Below are positions 48,391-57,422 of a stretch of 64,000 nt of DNA, piece by piece. Source of the DNA: Rhodovulum sp. MB263 (lineage in GTDB: Bacteria; Pseudomonadota; Alphaproteobacteria; Rhodobacterales; Rhodobacteraceae). The notes below the pieces were generated by a model. That model ran no database searches and was not told the origin of the DNA. It saw nothing but the letters and a program-made list of their open reading frames with translations. Position 1 is the stretch's first letter. The number at the start of each line of letters is the position of its first letter. Made by a program: the position numbers and the translations under genes. The DNA is taken from NCBI RefSeq assembly GCF_002073975.1, contig NZ_CP020384.1:1612001-1676000 (forward strand). Reading direction: 5' to 3'.

Positions 48391-49314
48391 ATGGAATTCG
48401 GTCCACATCTGATGCTTGCCGTGCTGGAAGGGGCGGTCACCGCCGCCGTGCTGGCCTTGATGGCCTCGGGGCTCAGCCTCGTCTTCGGGGTGATGCGCGT
48501 CGTCAATGTCGCCCATGGCCAGTTCTTCATGCTGGGCGCGGTGCTGGCCTGGGCGGTGTCCTCGGCTCTGGGCGGCGGGGCCTGGGGCTTTGTCGCGGCG
48601 CTTGTGCTGGCGCCGCTCATCGCCGGGGCGCTGGCGGTCGCGGCCGATCTGACGGTGCTCAAGAGGGTGGGCTACGACCCCGAGCGGACCATCGTCGCCA
48701 CCATCGGGCTGCTCTACATCCTGCAGCAGGCCGCGCTCATGACCTACGGTCCCGAGGCCCGGCCGGTCGCGCCGCCCTTCAATACCCGGCTGGCGCTGCC
48801 CTGGGTCGAATTCGGCCCGGACGGGCCCGGCCTGATCTGGCCCTGGGGGTTGTCGATCACCTCCTACAAGCTGTTCGTGATGGCGGCCGCGGCGGCGGTG
48901 CTGGCCGGGCTCTGGGCGCTGATGAGCCGGACCCGGATCGGCCTCGTGATGCGCGCGACCCAGCTTGACGGCGAGACCGCGCAGGCCTTCGGCATTCCCG
49001 TCGGCCGGGTCTATGCCGGGGTCTTCGGCCTCGGCGCTGCACTCGCGGCGCTTGCGGGCGTGCTGATCGTGCCGATCCAGCAGGCGCATTACCTGATGGG
49101 GGGCGAGGCGCTTCTGCTGTCCTTCATCGTGGTCATCATCGGCGGGCTCGGCAGTCTCGGCGGCACGGTGATCGCGGCGCTGCTGATCGGGCTGTCGGAC
49201 GGTATCGTCTCGGTTTTCTTCTCGCCGACGCTGGCGAAGATCCTCGCCACGCTGCTGGTGGCGCTGGTGCTGGTATTCCGGCCCGAAGGCCTGATGGGCA
49301 AGGCCGCGCGATGA
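48391..49314 (+). CDS. livH: ABC permease, LivH type
   Basis: 307 residues with about eight membrane helices. Landmarks of the LivH family are GLSLVFGVMRVVNVAHGQFFMLGAVLAW near residue 30 and FIVVIIGGLGSLGGTVIAALLIGLSDGIVSVFFSPTLAK toward the end. It forms the inner-membrane channel with the LivM-type partner, which overlaps by 4 bp. Confidence 0.92.
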   Translation: MEFGPHLMLAVLEGAVTAAVLALMASGLSLVFGVMRVVNVAHGQFFMLGAVLAWAVSSALGGGAWGFVAALVLAPLIAGALAVAADLTVLKRVGYDPERTIVATIGLLYILQQAALMTYGPEARPVAPPFNTRLALPWVEFGPDGPGLIWPWGLSITSYKLFVMAAAAAVLAGLWALMSRTRIGLVMRATQLDGETAQAFGIPVGRVYAGVFGLGAALAALAGVLIVPIQQAHYLMGGEALLLSFIVVIIGGLGSLGGTVIAALLIGLSDGIVSVFFSPTLAKILATLLVALVLVFRPEGLMGKAAR

Positions 49315-50252
49315 GGGGCGGGCGCATCATCGGGCTGCATCTGGGGCTGGTCGCCTTGTTGTTCGCGCTGAACTTCGTTCTGCCCGCCTACAGCCATGGC
49401 AACATCGCCCGGGTGATGGTTCTGGCGACCTATGCGATGGGCTACAATATCCTCTTCGGCTATACCGGGCTGCTGAGCCTCGGCCATGCGATGTTCTTTG
49501 CCGCGGGCATGTACGGGCTTGCGATGCCGATGACCTATCTCGGGCTCGGCGCGGGGCCTGCCTTCCTTGCGGGGCTGGGTGCGGCGGCGCTTCTGGCGCT
49601 GGGCGTCGGACTTCTGGCGCTGCGCACGACGGGTGTGGCCTTCATGATCGTGACGCTGATGTTCTCGCAGGCGGGCTGGCTGACGATCCTGCTGGCCGGG
49701 CGCTGGACCCGGGGCGACGAGGGCGTGGTGATCCCGCAGGCCGGGCGGGTGCTGCTGGGGCTCGACCTGACCACCCCCCAGGCCCGCTATCTGGCGGCGC
49801 TGGCGCTGTTCTCGGCGGCGCTCTTCGGCACGCTCTGGCTGATGCGCCAGCCGATGGGGCGGGTGCTGGTCGCGATCCGCGAGAACGAGGACCGGGCCGC
49901 ACTTCTGGGCTATGACACCTTCCGCCACAAGCTGGGGGCGGTGGTGCTGTCGGGCACGGTTTCGGGCGCGGCGGGCGCGGCCTACGGGCTTCTTTTCGGC
50001 TATGCCGGGGCCAGCTTCGCCGAGGTGCAATATTCGATCTTTCCGCTCCTCTGGGTGCTCCTGGGCGGCGCGGGCACCGTGATCGGGCCGTTTCTCGGCA
50101 CGCTCTTCATGTTCTACCTGATCGATCTGTCCTCGGGGGTCACGCCGGCCTACATGCTGGTCGCGGGCGTCGCGCTGGTGGCTCTGACGCTGTTCGCGCC
50201 GCAGGGGCTGGCGGGCGAGATCCGGCGCCGCTGGTGGCGGGGCCTGCCATGA
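49311..50252 (+). CDS. livM: ABC permease, LivM type
   Basis: 313 residues with eight to nine helices. The family pattern YAMGYNILFGYTGLLSLGHAMFFAAGMYGLA is followed by RTTGVAFMIVTLMFSQ, VLVAIRENEDRAALLGYDTFRHKL (cytoplasmic coupling loop) and LWVLLGGAGTVIGPFLGT. It overlaps both neighbours by 4 bp. Confidence 0.92.
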   Translation: MRGGRIIGLHLGLVALLFALNFVLPAYSHGNIARVMVLATYAMGYNILFGYTGLLSLGHAMFFAAGMYGLAMPMTYLGLGAGPAFLAGLGAAALLALGVGLLALRTTGVAFMIVTLMFSQAGWLTILLAGRWTRGDEGVVIPQAGRVLLGLDLTTPQARYLAALALFSAALFGTLWLMRQPMGRVLVAIRENEDRAALLGYDTFRHKLGAVVLSGTVSGAAGAAYGLLFGYAGASFAEVQYSIFPLLWVLLGGAGTVIGPFLGTLFMFYLIDLSSGVTPAYMLVAGVALVALTLFAPQGLAGEIRRRWWRGLP

Positions 50253-50974
50253 GCGTGCTGCTGTCGACCCGGGCGCTGTCGCGCAGCTTCGGCGGGTTGC
50301 GCGCCGTCCATGAGGTCGATCTCGATCTCGGCCCCGGCGAGGTCCGGGCGCTGATCGGGCCGAACGGCGCGGGCAAGACCACCTTCGTGTCGATGCTGAT
50401 CGGCCGGGTCGCGCCGTCGTCGGGGCGTATCCTCTTCGACGGGCAGGACATCACCCGGCTGCCCGCCCATGCCCGGGTGCGGCTTGGGCTGGCCTATACC
50501 TTCCAGATCACCTCGGTCTTCGCCCGGCTCCCGGTCGCCGAGAATGTCGCGCTGGCCGCCCGCCGCAGGTTCGGGCGCGACCGCGCTGCCGTCGCGCGCG
50601 AGATCGCCCGGACGCTCGACCGGGTCGGGCTGACCGGCCGCGACGACAGCGCGGCGGGCGATCTGAGCTATGGCCATCAGCGCCTTCTGGAACTCGCCAT
50701 GGGGCTGGCGCAGGCGCCGCGACTGCTGATCCTCGACGAACCGACCCAGGGGCTTGCCGAGACCGAGATCGCGGCCTTCAAGGCGCTGGTCCGGGATCTC
50801 GCGGGCGAGACCGCGATCCTGCTGATCGAGCATAACATGGGCGTCGTGATGGAGCTGGCCGACCGCATCACCGTGCTCGATGCCGGTCGGGTGCTGGCCG
50901 AGGGGCCGCCCGCCGCGATCCGGGCCGATGCGAGGGTGCAGGCCGCCTATCTGGGAACCGCGACCGATGCTTGA
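50249..50974 (+). CDS. livG: ABC ATPase, LivG type
   Basis: About 241 residues from MSVLLSTRALSRSFGG. Walker A GPNGAGKTT, the FQITSVFARLPVAENVALAARR loop of the LivG branch, signature region LSYGHQRLLELAMGLAQ (SYGHQ in place of SGGQQ), Walker B LLILDEPTQGLAE and the IEHNMGVVMELADRITVLDAGRVLAEG end. ATGA overlap with livM; it overlaps livF by 8 bp. Confidence 0.92.
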   Translation: MSVLLSTRALSRSFGGLRAVHEVDLDLGPGEVRALIGPNGAGKTTFVSMLIGRVAPSSGRILFDGQDITRLPAHARVRLGLAYTFQITSVFARLPVAENVALAARRRFGRDRAAVAREIARTLDRVGLTGRDDSAAGDLSYGHQRLLELAMGLAQAPRLLILDEPTQGLAETEIAAFKALVRDLAGETAILLIEHNMGVVMELADRITVLDAGRVLAEGPPAAIRADARVQAAYLGTATDA

Positions 50975-51662
50975 GGTGAGGGCTATCGCGGCGGGCTACG
51001 GTCCGGTCCGGGTGCTGCACGGGCTCAGCCTGACGGTCAGGCCGGGCGAGATCACCTGCCTTCTGGGCCGCAACGGCGCGGGCAAGACCACAGCGATGAA
51101 GGCGATCATGGGGCTTTTGCCGCTCACGGGCGGCCAGATGCTGCTGGCGGGCGAGGATATCGGCCGTCTGCCCGCCCATGAGGTGCCGCGCCGGGGGATC
51201 GGCTATATCCCGCAGGGGCGACGGCTGTTCTCGGAACTGACGGTGGCGCAGAATCTCGAGATCGGGCTGATGTGCCGCCGGAGCCCGCCGGAGGTTCTGG
51301 ACCATGTGCTGGAGATGTTCCCGCGGCTGGCCGACCGGATGGGCCAGCGCGCCGGAACCCTGTCGGGCGGCGAGCAGCAGATGCTGGCCACCGCCCGCGC
51401 GCTTTGCCTCGAGCCCCGGGTGCTCTTGCTCGACGAGCCGACCGAGGGGCTGCAGCCCTCGATGATCGCGCTGCTGCGCGACAGGGTGGTTGCGCTGCGC
51501 GCGGCGGGCGTGGCGATCCTGCTGGTGGAACAGAGGCTCGAGGCGGTGCAATCGGTTGCCGACCGGGTGGTGATCCTCGAGAACGGCGCGGTCAGGGCCG
51601 AGGCCGATGCCGCAGGGTTGCGCGCCGATCCCGGCTTCCTGCGGCGTGAACTTGGTGTATGA
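50967..51662 (+). CDS. livF: ABC ATPase, LivF type
   Basis: 231 residues from MLEVRAIAAGYGPVRVLHGLSL. Walker A GRNGAGKTT, LivF-type IGYIPQGRRLFSELTVAQNLEIG, signature TLSGGEQQMLATARAL and Walker B VLLLDEPTEGLQP. It is the last transporter gene. The longer in-frame extension into livG is rejected because similarity starts at this Met. Confidence 0.92.
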   Translation: MLEVRAIAAGYGPVRVLHGLSLTVRPGEITCLLGRNGAGKTTAMKAIMGLLPLTGGQMLLAGEDIGRLPAHEVPRRGIGYIPQGRRLFSELTVAQNLEIGLMCRRSPPEVLDHVLEMFPRLADRMGQRAGTLSGGEQQMLATARALCLEPRVLLLDEPTEGLQPSMIALLRDRVVALRAAGVAILLVEQRLEAVQSVADRVVILENGAVRAEADAAGLRADPGFLRRELGV

Positions 51663-51816
51663 GCCCTTTCCGATCAGCCAATTGCGCTTTGATGTTGGCC
51701 CGAAACATGAAGTGTCTCGGGCAGGCGCTGCCTCGTCCTGGCGCTTGCGCGGAATTGCCTTGGCGGGCGAAGGCGCCTAGGGAACGGTCATAACGCAGTA
51801 TCCGGAGGCCGCCCGC

Positions 51817-52494
51817 ATGACCGACCCGATCCGCACCACGCTTGACGTGCTTCTTGAGATCCTGTCGCCGCTGAAAGGGCGGCGCGTGCTCGATATCGGC
51901 TGCGGCCGGGGCGGGCTGGCCGCGCCCTTCCGCGCGGCCGGGGCCGACTGGCGCGGGCTCGAACCCTTTCCCCAGGCGGCCGGCGTGCCCGGCATCGACG
52001 TGGCCCAGGCCGAGGCGATGCCCTATCCGGACGCGGCCTTCGACATCGCGGTCATCGTCAATGCGCTGCATCACATCCCGGTCGAGGCGATGGGAGATGC
52101 GCTGGCCGAGGCGGCGCGGGTGATCGCACCCGAGGCGATGCTGGTCGTGATCGAGCCCCGGGTCGAGGGCGATCTGAGCCAGGTGATCGCGACAGTCGAT
52201 GACGAGACCGGGATCCGCAACGCGGCTCAGGCGGCGCTGGATGGGGCGGCGGCGGCGGGGGTGCTGACCGAGACCCGGGCCTTCGACTATGTCCGGCGCG
52301 AGACCTATGAGGATTTCGACGCCTTTCTGGGCCGGATCTCGTCCTTTGCGCCCGAGCGCGGCGCGCTGCCTCCGGATCTGACCGCGGCCCTGCGCGCGGC
52401 CTTCCGCGCCCGCGCGGGGCGCGAGGGCACGGCCTTCACCCTGACACAACCGATGTCGGCCCGGCTGTTCCGGCGCGGCCCGGCGGCGGGTTAG
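51817..52494 (+). CDS. Class I SAM-dependent methyltransferase
   Basis: 225 residues. The SAM-binding motif I is VLDIGCGRGGLAAPF, followed by MPYPDAAFDIAVIVNALHHIPVEAMGDALAEAARVIAPEAMLVVIEP, typical of UbiE/type 11 methyltransferases. The substrate is not evident. A 154-bp gap separates it from the transporter, so it may have its own promoter. Confidence 0.85.
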   Translation: MTDPIRTTLDVLLEILSPLKGRRVLDIGCGRGGLAAPFRAAGADWRGLEPFPQAAGVPGIDVAQAEAMPYPDAAFDIAVIVNALHHIPVEAMGDALAEAARVIAPEAMLVVIEPRVEGDLSQVIATVDDETGIRNAAQAALDGAAAAGVLTETRAFDYVRRETYEDFDAFLGRISSFAPERGALPPDLTAALRAAFRARAGREGTAFTLTQPMSARLFRRGPAAG

Positions 52495-52996
52495 GGCCGG
52501 AACAGCCGGGGCCGGGGCTCGGGGCGGGATGTCGCAATCAGGGCAGGGAGACCGGCCCTGCTTCGCCGGGTTCCGGCCGGCGGGGCAAGCTGCCGGCGAC
52601 GCAAGCCGTCAGGGCTTTTCTCGACTGTCCCGGGGCCCGGCCGTCATCGGGGCGCGGATCAGGCAAAAATCGGGGCGGGACGGATGGCGGGGCCTCCATA
52701 AGGGGCATGCAGCGGAACGTGAGGCGCCTTGAGGGGCAAGACCCGGCGCAGAGCCCGGGTGCGGGCCAGGCCCCGAAGGATGATGTTCCCTCGCCCCGCC
52801 TGCCTTCGCCGGTCCCGGGGAATTTCCGCGCGATGCAGCGGCGGCGGCGTCCGGCCTGATGCTTGTCGTCCCGACCTGCCGACAGCCCATGGCCAAAGCA
52901 GGTGCGCCAGGAAGAGCGATGGCAGGACAGCACGGGCAACCCCTGAGGCTTGCGACGTGGCACGCGCTCTGCGCCTGCCGGGTCGGGGCACGGCAT
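52495..52996. other. Intergenic stretch without recognised gene
   Basis: About 500 bp, GC-rich. It lies between the convergent methyltransferase and LysR genes. Open frames are proline/arginine shadows with no domain. No terminator with a clear T-run was seen. Confidence 0.5.
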
Positions 52997-53956
52997 TCAA
53001 CGCTCTGCGCCGGGCGCCGGACATCCCGATGAGGGGGCGCGTGCCGCGGCCCAGACCCCGTCCGCCAGAAGCTCGCCCACCACGGCGCGCAGGGTCTCGG
53101 CCACGGCCTCCTGGGCGCGGGTCACTGGCCGCGCGTCCGGCCGGATCAGCCAGGCGCCGCGCCAGAGGCCCGGTGCCTCTATCCGGCTGACGGTCAGCGC
53201 GCCGGTCCCGGCCTCGGGTGCGACCGCGTGCCAGGGCAGGACCGATGCCCCGAACCCCGCCGCGACGAGGTTCTTGATATTGGCGTAGGAGTCGATCTCG
53301 ACGGCCAGCTCGGCCGTGATGCCCACGCCGGACAGCTCGGCGTCGATCATCCGGCGCAGCCCATGCGCCCGGCTCGGCAGGACCAGAGGCACGCCCTCGA
53401 GCGCGGCCAGCGTGATCTCGGGCGGAGCGCGCCGGTCTGGCGGCCAGAGCACGACCAGTTCCTCTTCCAGCAGCGGGTCGCAGGCCAGCCCGGGATCGGC
53501 GGGCGCCTCGTAGAGCACCGCCAGATCGACCCGGCCCTCCGACAGCCACCCGGCGACGAAGCCGCTCATAGCCTCGGCGATCTGCAGCGTGATCTGGGGA
53601 TAGCGCTCGCGCAGCGCCTCGATCAGCGGCACCGCCAGAAGTCCGCCGATGGTGCCTGTCAGCCCGATGGCGACGCGGCCCGACGGGTCGGTCTCGAGGC
53701 TTCGGATCTCGGCCTCGGTCCGCGCCACCTCGGCCAGGATCGAGCGTGCCCGTCGCGCCAGGATCTCGCCCGCCTCGGTCGGCACGACCCCGGTCGGCCG
53801 GCGCAGCAGCAGCCGCGTGCCGAGCTGGCCCTCGAGGTTGCGCACATGCAGCGAAAGCGCCGGCTGGGCGACGTTCAGCGTGCCCGCGGCCCCGGTGATC
53901 GAGCCGCGTTCGACGATTTCGAGGAAATAGCGCAGCTGCCGCAGATCCATGCCCAT
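52997..53956 (-). CDS. LysR-family transcriptional regulator
   Basis: About 319 residues: the N-terminal winged helix (MDLRQLRYFLEIVERGSITGAAGTLNVAQPALSLHVRNLEGQLGTRLLLRRPTGVVPTEAGE) and a periplasmic-binding-like effector domain (GRVAIGLTGTIGGLLAVPLIEALRERYPQITLQIAEAMSG). It is of the NAC/CbbR-like length. Divergent from the acyl-CoA dehydrogenase operon with a 117-bp gap holding an inverted repeat, so it very likely controls that operon. Confidence 0.92.
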   Translation of the reverse strand: MGMDLRQLRYFLEIVERGSITGAAGTLNVAQPALSLHVRNLEGQLGTRLLLRRPTGVVPTEAGEILARRARSILAEVARTEAEIRSLETDPSGRVAIGLTGTIGGLLAVPLIEALRERYPQITLQIAEAMSGFVAGWLSEGRVDLAVLYEAPADPGLACDPLLEEELVVLWPPDRRAPPEITLAALEGVPLVLPSRAHGLRRMIDAELSGVGITAELAVEIDSYANIKNLVAAGFGASVLPWHAVAPEAGTGALTVSRIEAPGLWRGAWLIRPDARPVTRAQEAVAETLRAVVGELLADGVWAAARAPSSGCPAPGAER

Positions 53957-53980
53957 GCCCGAAAGCTCCAGCCTTCAGAT

Positions 53981-53997
53981 CATATAAAAAACATATG
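53981..53997. promoter_or_regulatory. Putative LysR operator
   Basis: CATAT-N7-ATATG is an inverted repeat of the LysR T-N11-A kind, placed 25 bp before the regulator start and 77 bp before the operon start. Confidence 0.45.
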
Positions 53998-54073
53998 ACG
54001 GTTAGGCAAAGAATATATTTGCATGATGGGCTGGTTCTGGCTCTTCTGACTGAAACGCCCAAGGCAGGACCCC

Positions 54074-55228
54074 ATGCAGACCGACCCCCATCAGGACATC
54101 CGCGACGCCATCCGCGCGCTTTGCGCGACCTTCCCGCCCGAATACCACCGCCGCATCGACGAGGAGCGCGGCTATCCCGAGGCCTTCGTGCAGGCGCTGA
54201 CCGAGGCGGGCTGGATGGCGGCGCTGATCCCGGAAGAGTATGGCGGCTCGGGGCTCGGGCTGACCGAGGCCTCGGTGATCATGGAAGAGATCAACCGCTC
54301 GGGCGGCAATTCGGGCGCCTGTCACGGCCAGATGTACAACATGACGACGCTGGTCCGGCACGGCTCGGAAGAGCAGCGCCGCCGCTACCTGCCGAAGATT
54401 GCGGCGGGCGAGCTGCGGCTGCAGTCGATGGGCGTGACCGAACCCACCACCGGCACCGACACCACCCGGATCAAGACCACGGCGGTGAAGAAGGGCGACC
54501 GCTATGTCATCAATGGCCAGAAGGTCTGGATCAGCCGGGTCCAGCATTCCGACCTGATGATCCTTCTGGCCCGCACGACGCCGCTGGCCGAGGTCGCGAA
54601 GAAATCCGAGGGCCTGTCGATCTTCCTCGTCGATATCCCCGAGGCAATGGGCTCGGGCATGACGGTGCAGCCGATCCCCAACATGGTCAATCACGAGACC
54701 AACGAGCTGTTCTTCGACAATCTCGAGATCCCGGCCGAGAACCTGATCGGCGAGGAGGGGCAGGGGTTCAGATACATCCTGACCGGGCTCAATGCCGAAC
54801 GCACGCTGATCGCGGCCGAGTGCATCGGCGACGGCTACTGGTTCACCGACAAGGTCAGCGCCTATGTCCGCGAACGCCAGGTCTTCGGCCGCCCGATCGG
54901 GCAGAACCAGGGCGTGCAGTTCCCGATTGCCGAGGCCTTCATCGAGGTCGAGGCCGCCAGCCTGATGCGCTTCGAGGCCTGCCGGATGTACGATGCCGGT
55001 CAGCCCTGCGGTGCCCAGGCCAACATGGCCAAGTATCTCGCGGCAAAGGCGTCGTGGGAGGCCGCCAATGCCTGCCTGCAATTCCATGGCGGCTTCGGCT
55101 TTGCCTGCGAATACGATGTCGAACGCAAGTTCCGCGAGACCCGGCTTTACCAGGTGGCGCCGATCTCGACCAATCTCATCCTCAGCTACGTGGCCGAACA
55201 CGTGCTGGGCCTGCCGAGGTCGTTCTGA
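54074..55228 (+). CDS. Acyl-CoA dehydrogenase
   Basis: 384 residues, full-length FAD enzyme. Visible are LRLQSMGVTEPTTGTDTTRIKTTAVKKGDRYVINGQKVWISR (FAD and substrate region), LNAERTLIAAECIGDGYWFTDKVSAYVRERQVFGRPIGQNQGVQFPIAE and FHGGFGFACEYDVERKFRETRLYQVAPISTNLI. It should introduce a C2-C3 double bond in an acyl-CoA. The catalytic base is not certain from sequence. First gene of an operon, overlapping the CoA-transferase gene by 1 bp (TGATG). Confidence 0.93.
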   Translation: MQTDPHQDIRDAIRALCATFPPEYHRRIDEERGYPEAFVQALTEAGWMAALIPEEYGGSGLGLTEASVIMEEINRSGGNSGACHGQMYNMTTLVRHGSEEQRRRYLPKIAAGELRLQSMGVTEPTTGTDTTRIKTTAVKKGDRYVINGQKVWISRVQHSDLMILLARTTPLAEVAKKSEGLSIFLVDIPEAMGSGMTVQPIPNMVNHETNELFFDNLEIPAENLIGEEGQGFRYILTGLNAERTLIAAECIGDGYWFTDKVSAYVRERQVFGRPIGQNQGVQFPIAEAFIEVEAASLMRFEACRMYDAGQPCGAQANMAKYLAAKASWEAANACLQFHGGFGFACEYDVERKFRETRLYQVAPISTNLILSYVAEHVLGLPRSF

Positions 55229-56322
55229 TGCGCCCGCTCGACGGCATCGAGGTGGTCGCGGTCGAACAGGCGGTGGCCGCCCCCTTCGCGACCGCGCGGC
55301 TGGCCGATGCGGGCGCCCATGTCGTCAAGATCGAGCGGCCCGGCGGCGATTTCGCGCGCGGTTATGACGATGCCGCGGCCGGGCAATCCAGCTATTTCGT
55401 CTGGCTCAATCGCGGCAAGGAGAGCCGGACGCTCGATCTGGCCTCCGAGGCCGGGCGCGCGGCACTGGCGGATCTGCTGGCCGGGGCCGATGTGCTGGTG
55501 CAGAACCTCAAACCGGGCGCGCTGACCCGGCTCGGGTTTTCCGACGCGGTGCTGGCGCGGGATTATCCGCGGCTGATCTCCTGCGCGATCTCGGGCTATG
55601 GCACCGAGGGGCCGCTGGCCGACCGCAAGGCCTATGATCTGCTGATCCAGGCGGAGTCGGGACTGTCCTCGATCACCGGCGGACCGGGGGAACCGGCGCG
55701 GGTCGGCGTCTCGGTCGTCGACATCGCGACCGGGGCCACGGCGCATGCCGCGATCCTCGAGGCGCTGATCCGGCGCGGCGCGACCGGGCAGGGGGCGCGG
55801 ATCTCGATTTCGATGTTCGACGTGATGGCCGAATGGCTGACCGTGCCGCTTCTGAACCACGAGGCCGGGCGTCCGCCGGGGCGGGTGGGGCTCGCCCATC
55901 CCTCGATCGCGCCCTATGGGGCGTTCCAGCCGAAGGACGGGCGCCCGATCCTGATCTCGGTCCAGAGCGACCGCGAATGGCGCCAGCTGGCCGAGGGGGT
56001 TCTGGGCGCGCCCGGGCTTGGCACGGATCCGCGCTTCGCGACCAATGTGGCGCGGGTCCGGAACCGGGCCGAGACCGACCGGATCGTCGCTGCCGCTTTC
56101 GCCCGGCACAGCGCCGTCGAGGCCGAGGCCGCGCTGGTCGCCGCCGATATCGCCTTTGCCTCGGTCAATGACATGGCCGGGCTGTCGGCCCATCCGCATC
56201 TGCGCCGGATCGAGGTCGACAGCCCCAACGGCCCGGTCGCGATGCCCGCGCCCGCCGCCCGCGTCGAGGGCGAGACGCGCCATTACGGCCCTGTGCCCGC
56301 GCTCAGGCCCCGGGAGGACTGA
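55228..56322 (+). CDS. Family III CoA-transferase (CaiB/BaiF type)
   Basis: 364 residues. MRPLDGIEVVAVEQAVAAPFATARLADAGAHVVKIERPGGDFARGYD carries the family start, and NRGKESRTLDLASEAGRAALADLLAGADVLVQNLKPGALTRLGFS follows. The conserved catalytic aspartate is probably in YDLLIQAESGLSSITGGPGEPARVGVSVVDIATG. It moves CoA between carboxylic acids. The hydratase gene follows directly, pointing to a branched or dicarboxylic acyl-CoA route. Confidence 0.9.
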   Translation: MRPLDGIEVVAVEQAVAAPFATARLADAGAHVVKIERPGGDFARGYDDAAAGQSSYFVWLNRGKESRTLDLASEAGRAALADLLAGADVLVQNLKPGALTRLGFSDAVLARDYPRLISCAISGYGTEGPLADRKAYDLLIQAESGLSSITGGPGEPARVGVSVVDIATGATAHAAILEALIRRGATGQGARISISMFDVMAEWLTVPLLNHEAGRPPGRVGLAHPSIAPYGAFQPKDGRPILISVQSDREWRQLAEGVLGAPGLGTDPRFATNVARVRNRAETDRIVAAAFARHSAVEAEAALVAADIAFASVNDMAGLSAHPHLRRIEVDSPNGPVAMPAPAARVEGETRHYGPVPALRPRED

Positions 56323-57153
56323 ATGGATCTCGATATCGAGCATCTGCGCGGCTGGATCGGCCGCGAGGACAGCGCGACCGAGCGGCTGAGCGCCGATCTG
56401 GTGCGCCGCTTCGCCGCCACCTTCGACCGGCGCTGGCCGCTGAAACAGGGGGCCGAGGCGCCGCCGCTGATCCATCTCTGTCTTGCCCAGCCCACGGTGG
56501 CGGGCGCGGGGCTGGGCGAGGACGGCCATCCGGCGCGGGGCGGCTTCCTGCCGCCGGTGCCGCTGCCCCGGCGGATGTGGGCGGGCGGCGCGTTCCGCTT
56601 CCACACGCCGCTCCGGATCGGCGACAGTGTCACCCGCCGCTCGACCATCACCGATGTCGCGCTGAAACAGGGCCGCTCGGGGCCCCTGCTGTTCGTGACG
56701 GTCGAGCACAGGATCCGCGCCCGCGGCCGGCTCGCGCTGACCGAGCGGCAGGATCTGGTCTATCGCGCCGCCGCCCCGTTCAGGCCCTCGACGGCGGACC
56801 CGGCGGCCGAAGGCGGCTCGGTCAGGCGTCTGACCCCGGGGCCGGTGCTGCTGTTCCGCTATTCGGCGCTGACCTTCAACGGCCACCGCATCCATTACGA
56901 CCGGTCCTATGCCTGCGAGGTCGAGGGCTATCCGGGGCTTGTCGTGCACGGGCCGTTGCAGGCGACGCTGCTTGTGCAATTCGCGACCGAGCTGAAGGGG
57001 GCCTGCCCGTCGCGCTTTGCCTTCCGCAGTGTCTCGACCGTGTTCGACACCGCCGACATGGAGCTGCATGCCAGTTCCGAGGGCGACAGCCTGCGGCTCT
57101 GGAGCGCGCAGGCGGGCGGGCCGGTGGCGATGGAGGCGACCGCCAGCTGGTAG
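56323..57153 (+). CDS. MaoC-like (FAS1/HTD2-type) acyl-CoA hydratase
   Basis: 276 residues of double hot-dog layout. The N-terminal half shows GGFLPPVPLPRRMWAGGAFRFHTPLRIGDSVTRRSTITDVALKQGRSGPLLFVTVEHRI. The C-terminal MaoC half has LFRYSALTFNGHRIHYDRSYACEVEGYPGLVVHGPLQATLL, with the hydratase Asp/His signature. This resembles mesaconyl-C4-CoA hydratases and 3-methylfumaryl-CoA hydratases. With the CoA-transferase and dehydrogenase it suggests use of a C4-C5 dicarboxylate such as itaconate/mesaconate; that is inference. Confidence 0.85.
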   Translation: MDLDIEHLRGWIGREDSATERLSADLVRRFAATFDRRWPLKQGAEAPPLIHLCLAQPTVAGAGLGEDGHPARGGFLPPVPLPRRMWAGGAFRFHTPLRIGDSVTRRSTITDVALKQGRSGPLLFVTVEHRIRARGRLALTERQDLVYRAAAPFRPSTADPAAEGGSVRRLTPGPVLLFRYSALTFNGHRIHYDRSYACEVEGYPGLVVHGPLQATLLVQFATELKGACPSRFAFRSVSTVFDTADMELHASSEGDSLRLWSAQAGGPVAMEATASW

Positions 57154-57422
57154 CGGGTCAGTGCCCGTCCCGCGTCGCACCGTTTTTCCTCGTGGCGGGG
57201 CGCGGGGCGCAACTGATCTCTGGTCATTCGCCGGCGCGCGCAGTAGCTGGAGGCCGGGAGGTTGCTGCCGCGCGTGGCGGGACGCAGGCCAGTCAGGTCC
57301 AGTCCAGGCCCGTGCGCTGTGCGCAGTGCCCTCCGTCGGGAGCCGGCCCGGAATTGGCGGTGTCACCGCGTCCCGGATGATGGTAGAACTGGATTCAACC
57401 GGAACGGGAAACGAGTGAAGCC

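Noticed and set aside
53995-55227. 775-residue plus-strand frame running into the CoA-transferase
   Set aside because: Its first 411 residues are an out-of-frame reading of the acyl-CoA dehydrogenase gene; the true CoA-transferase starts at 55228.
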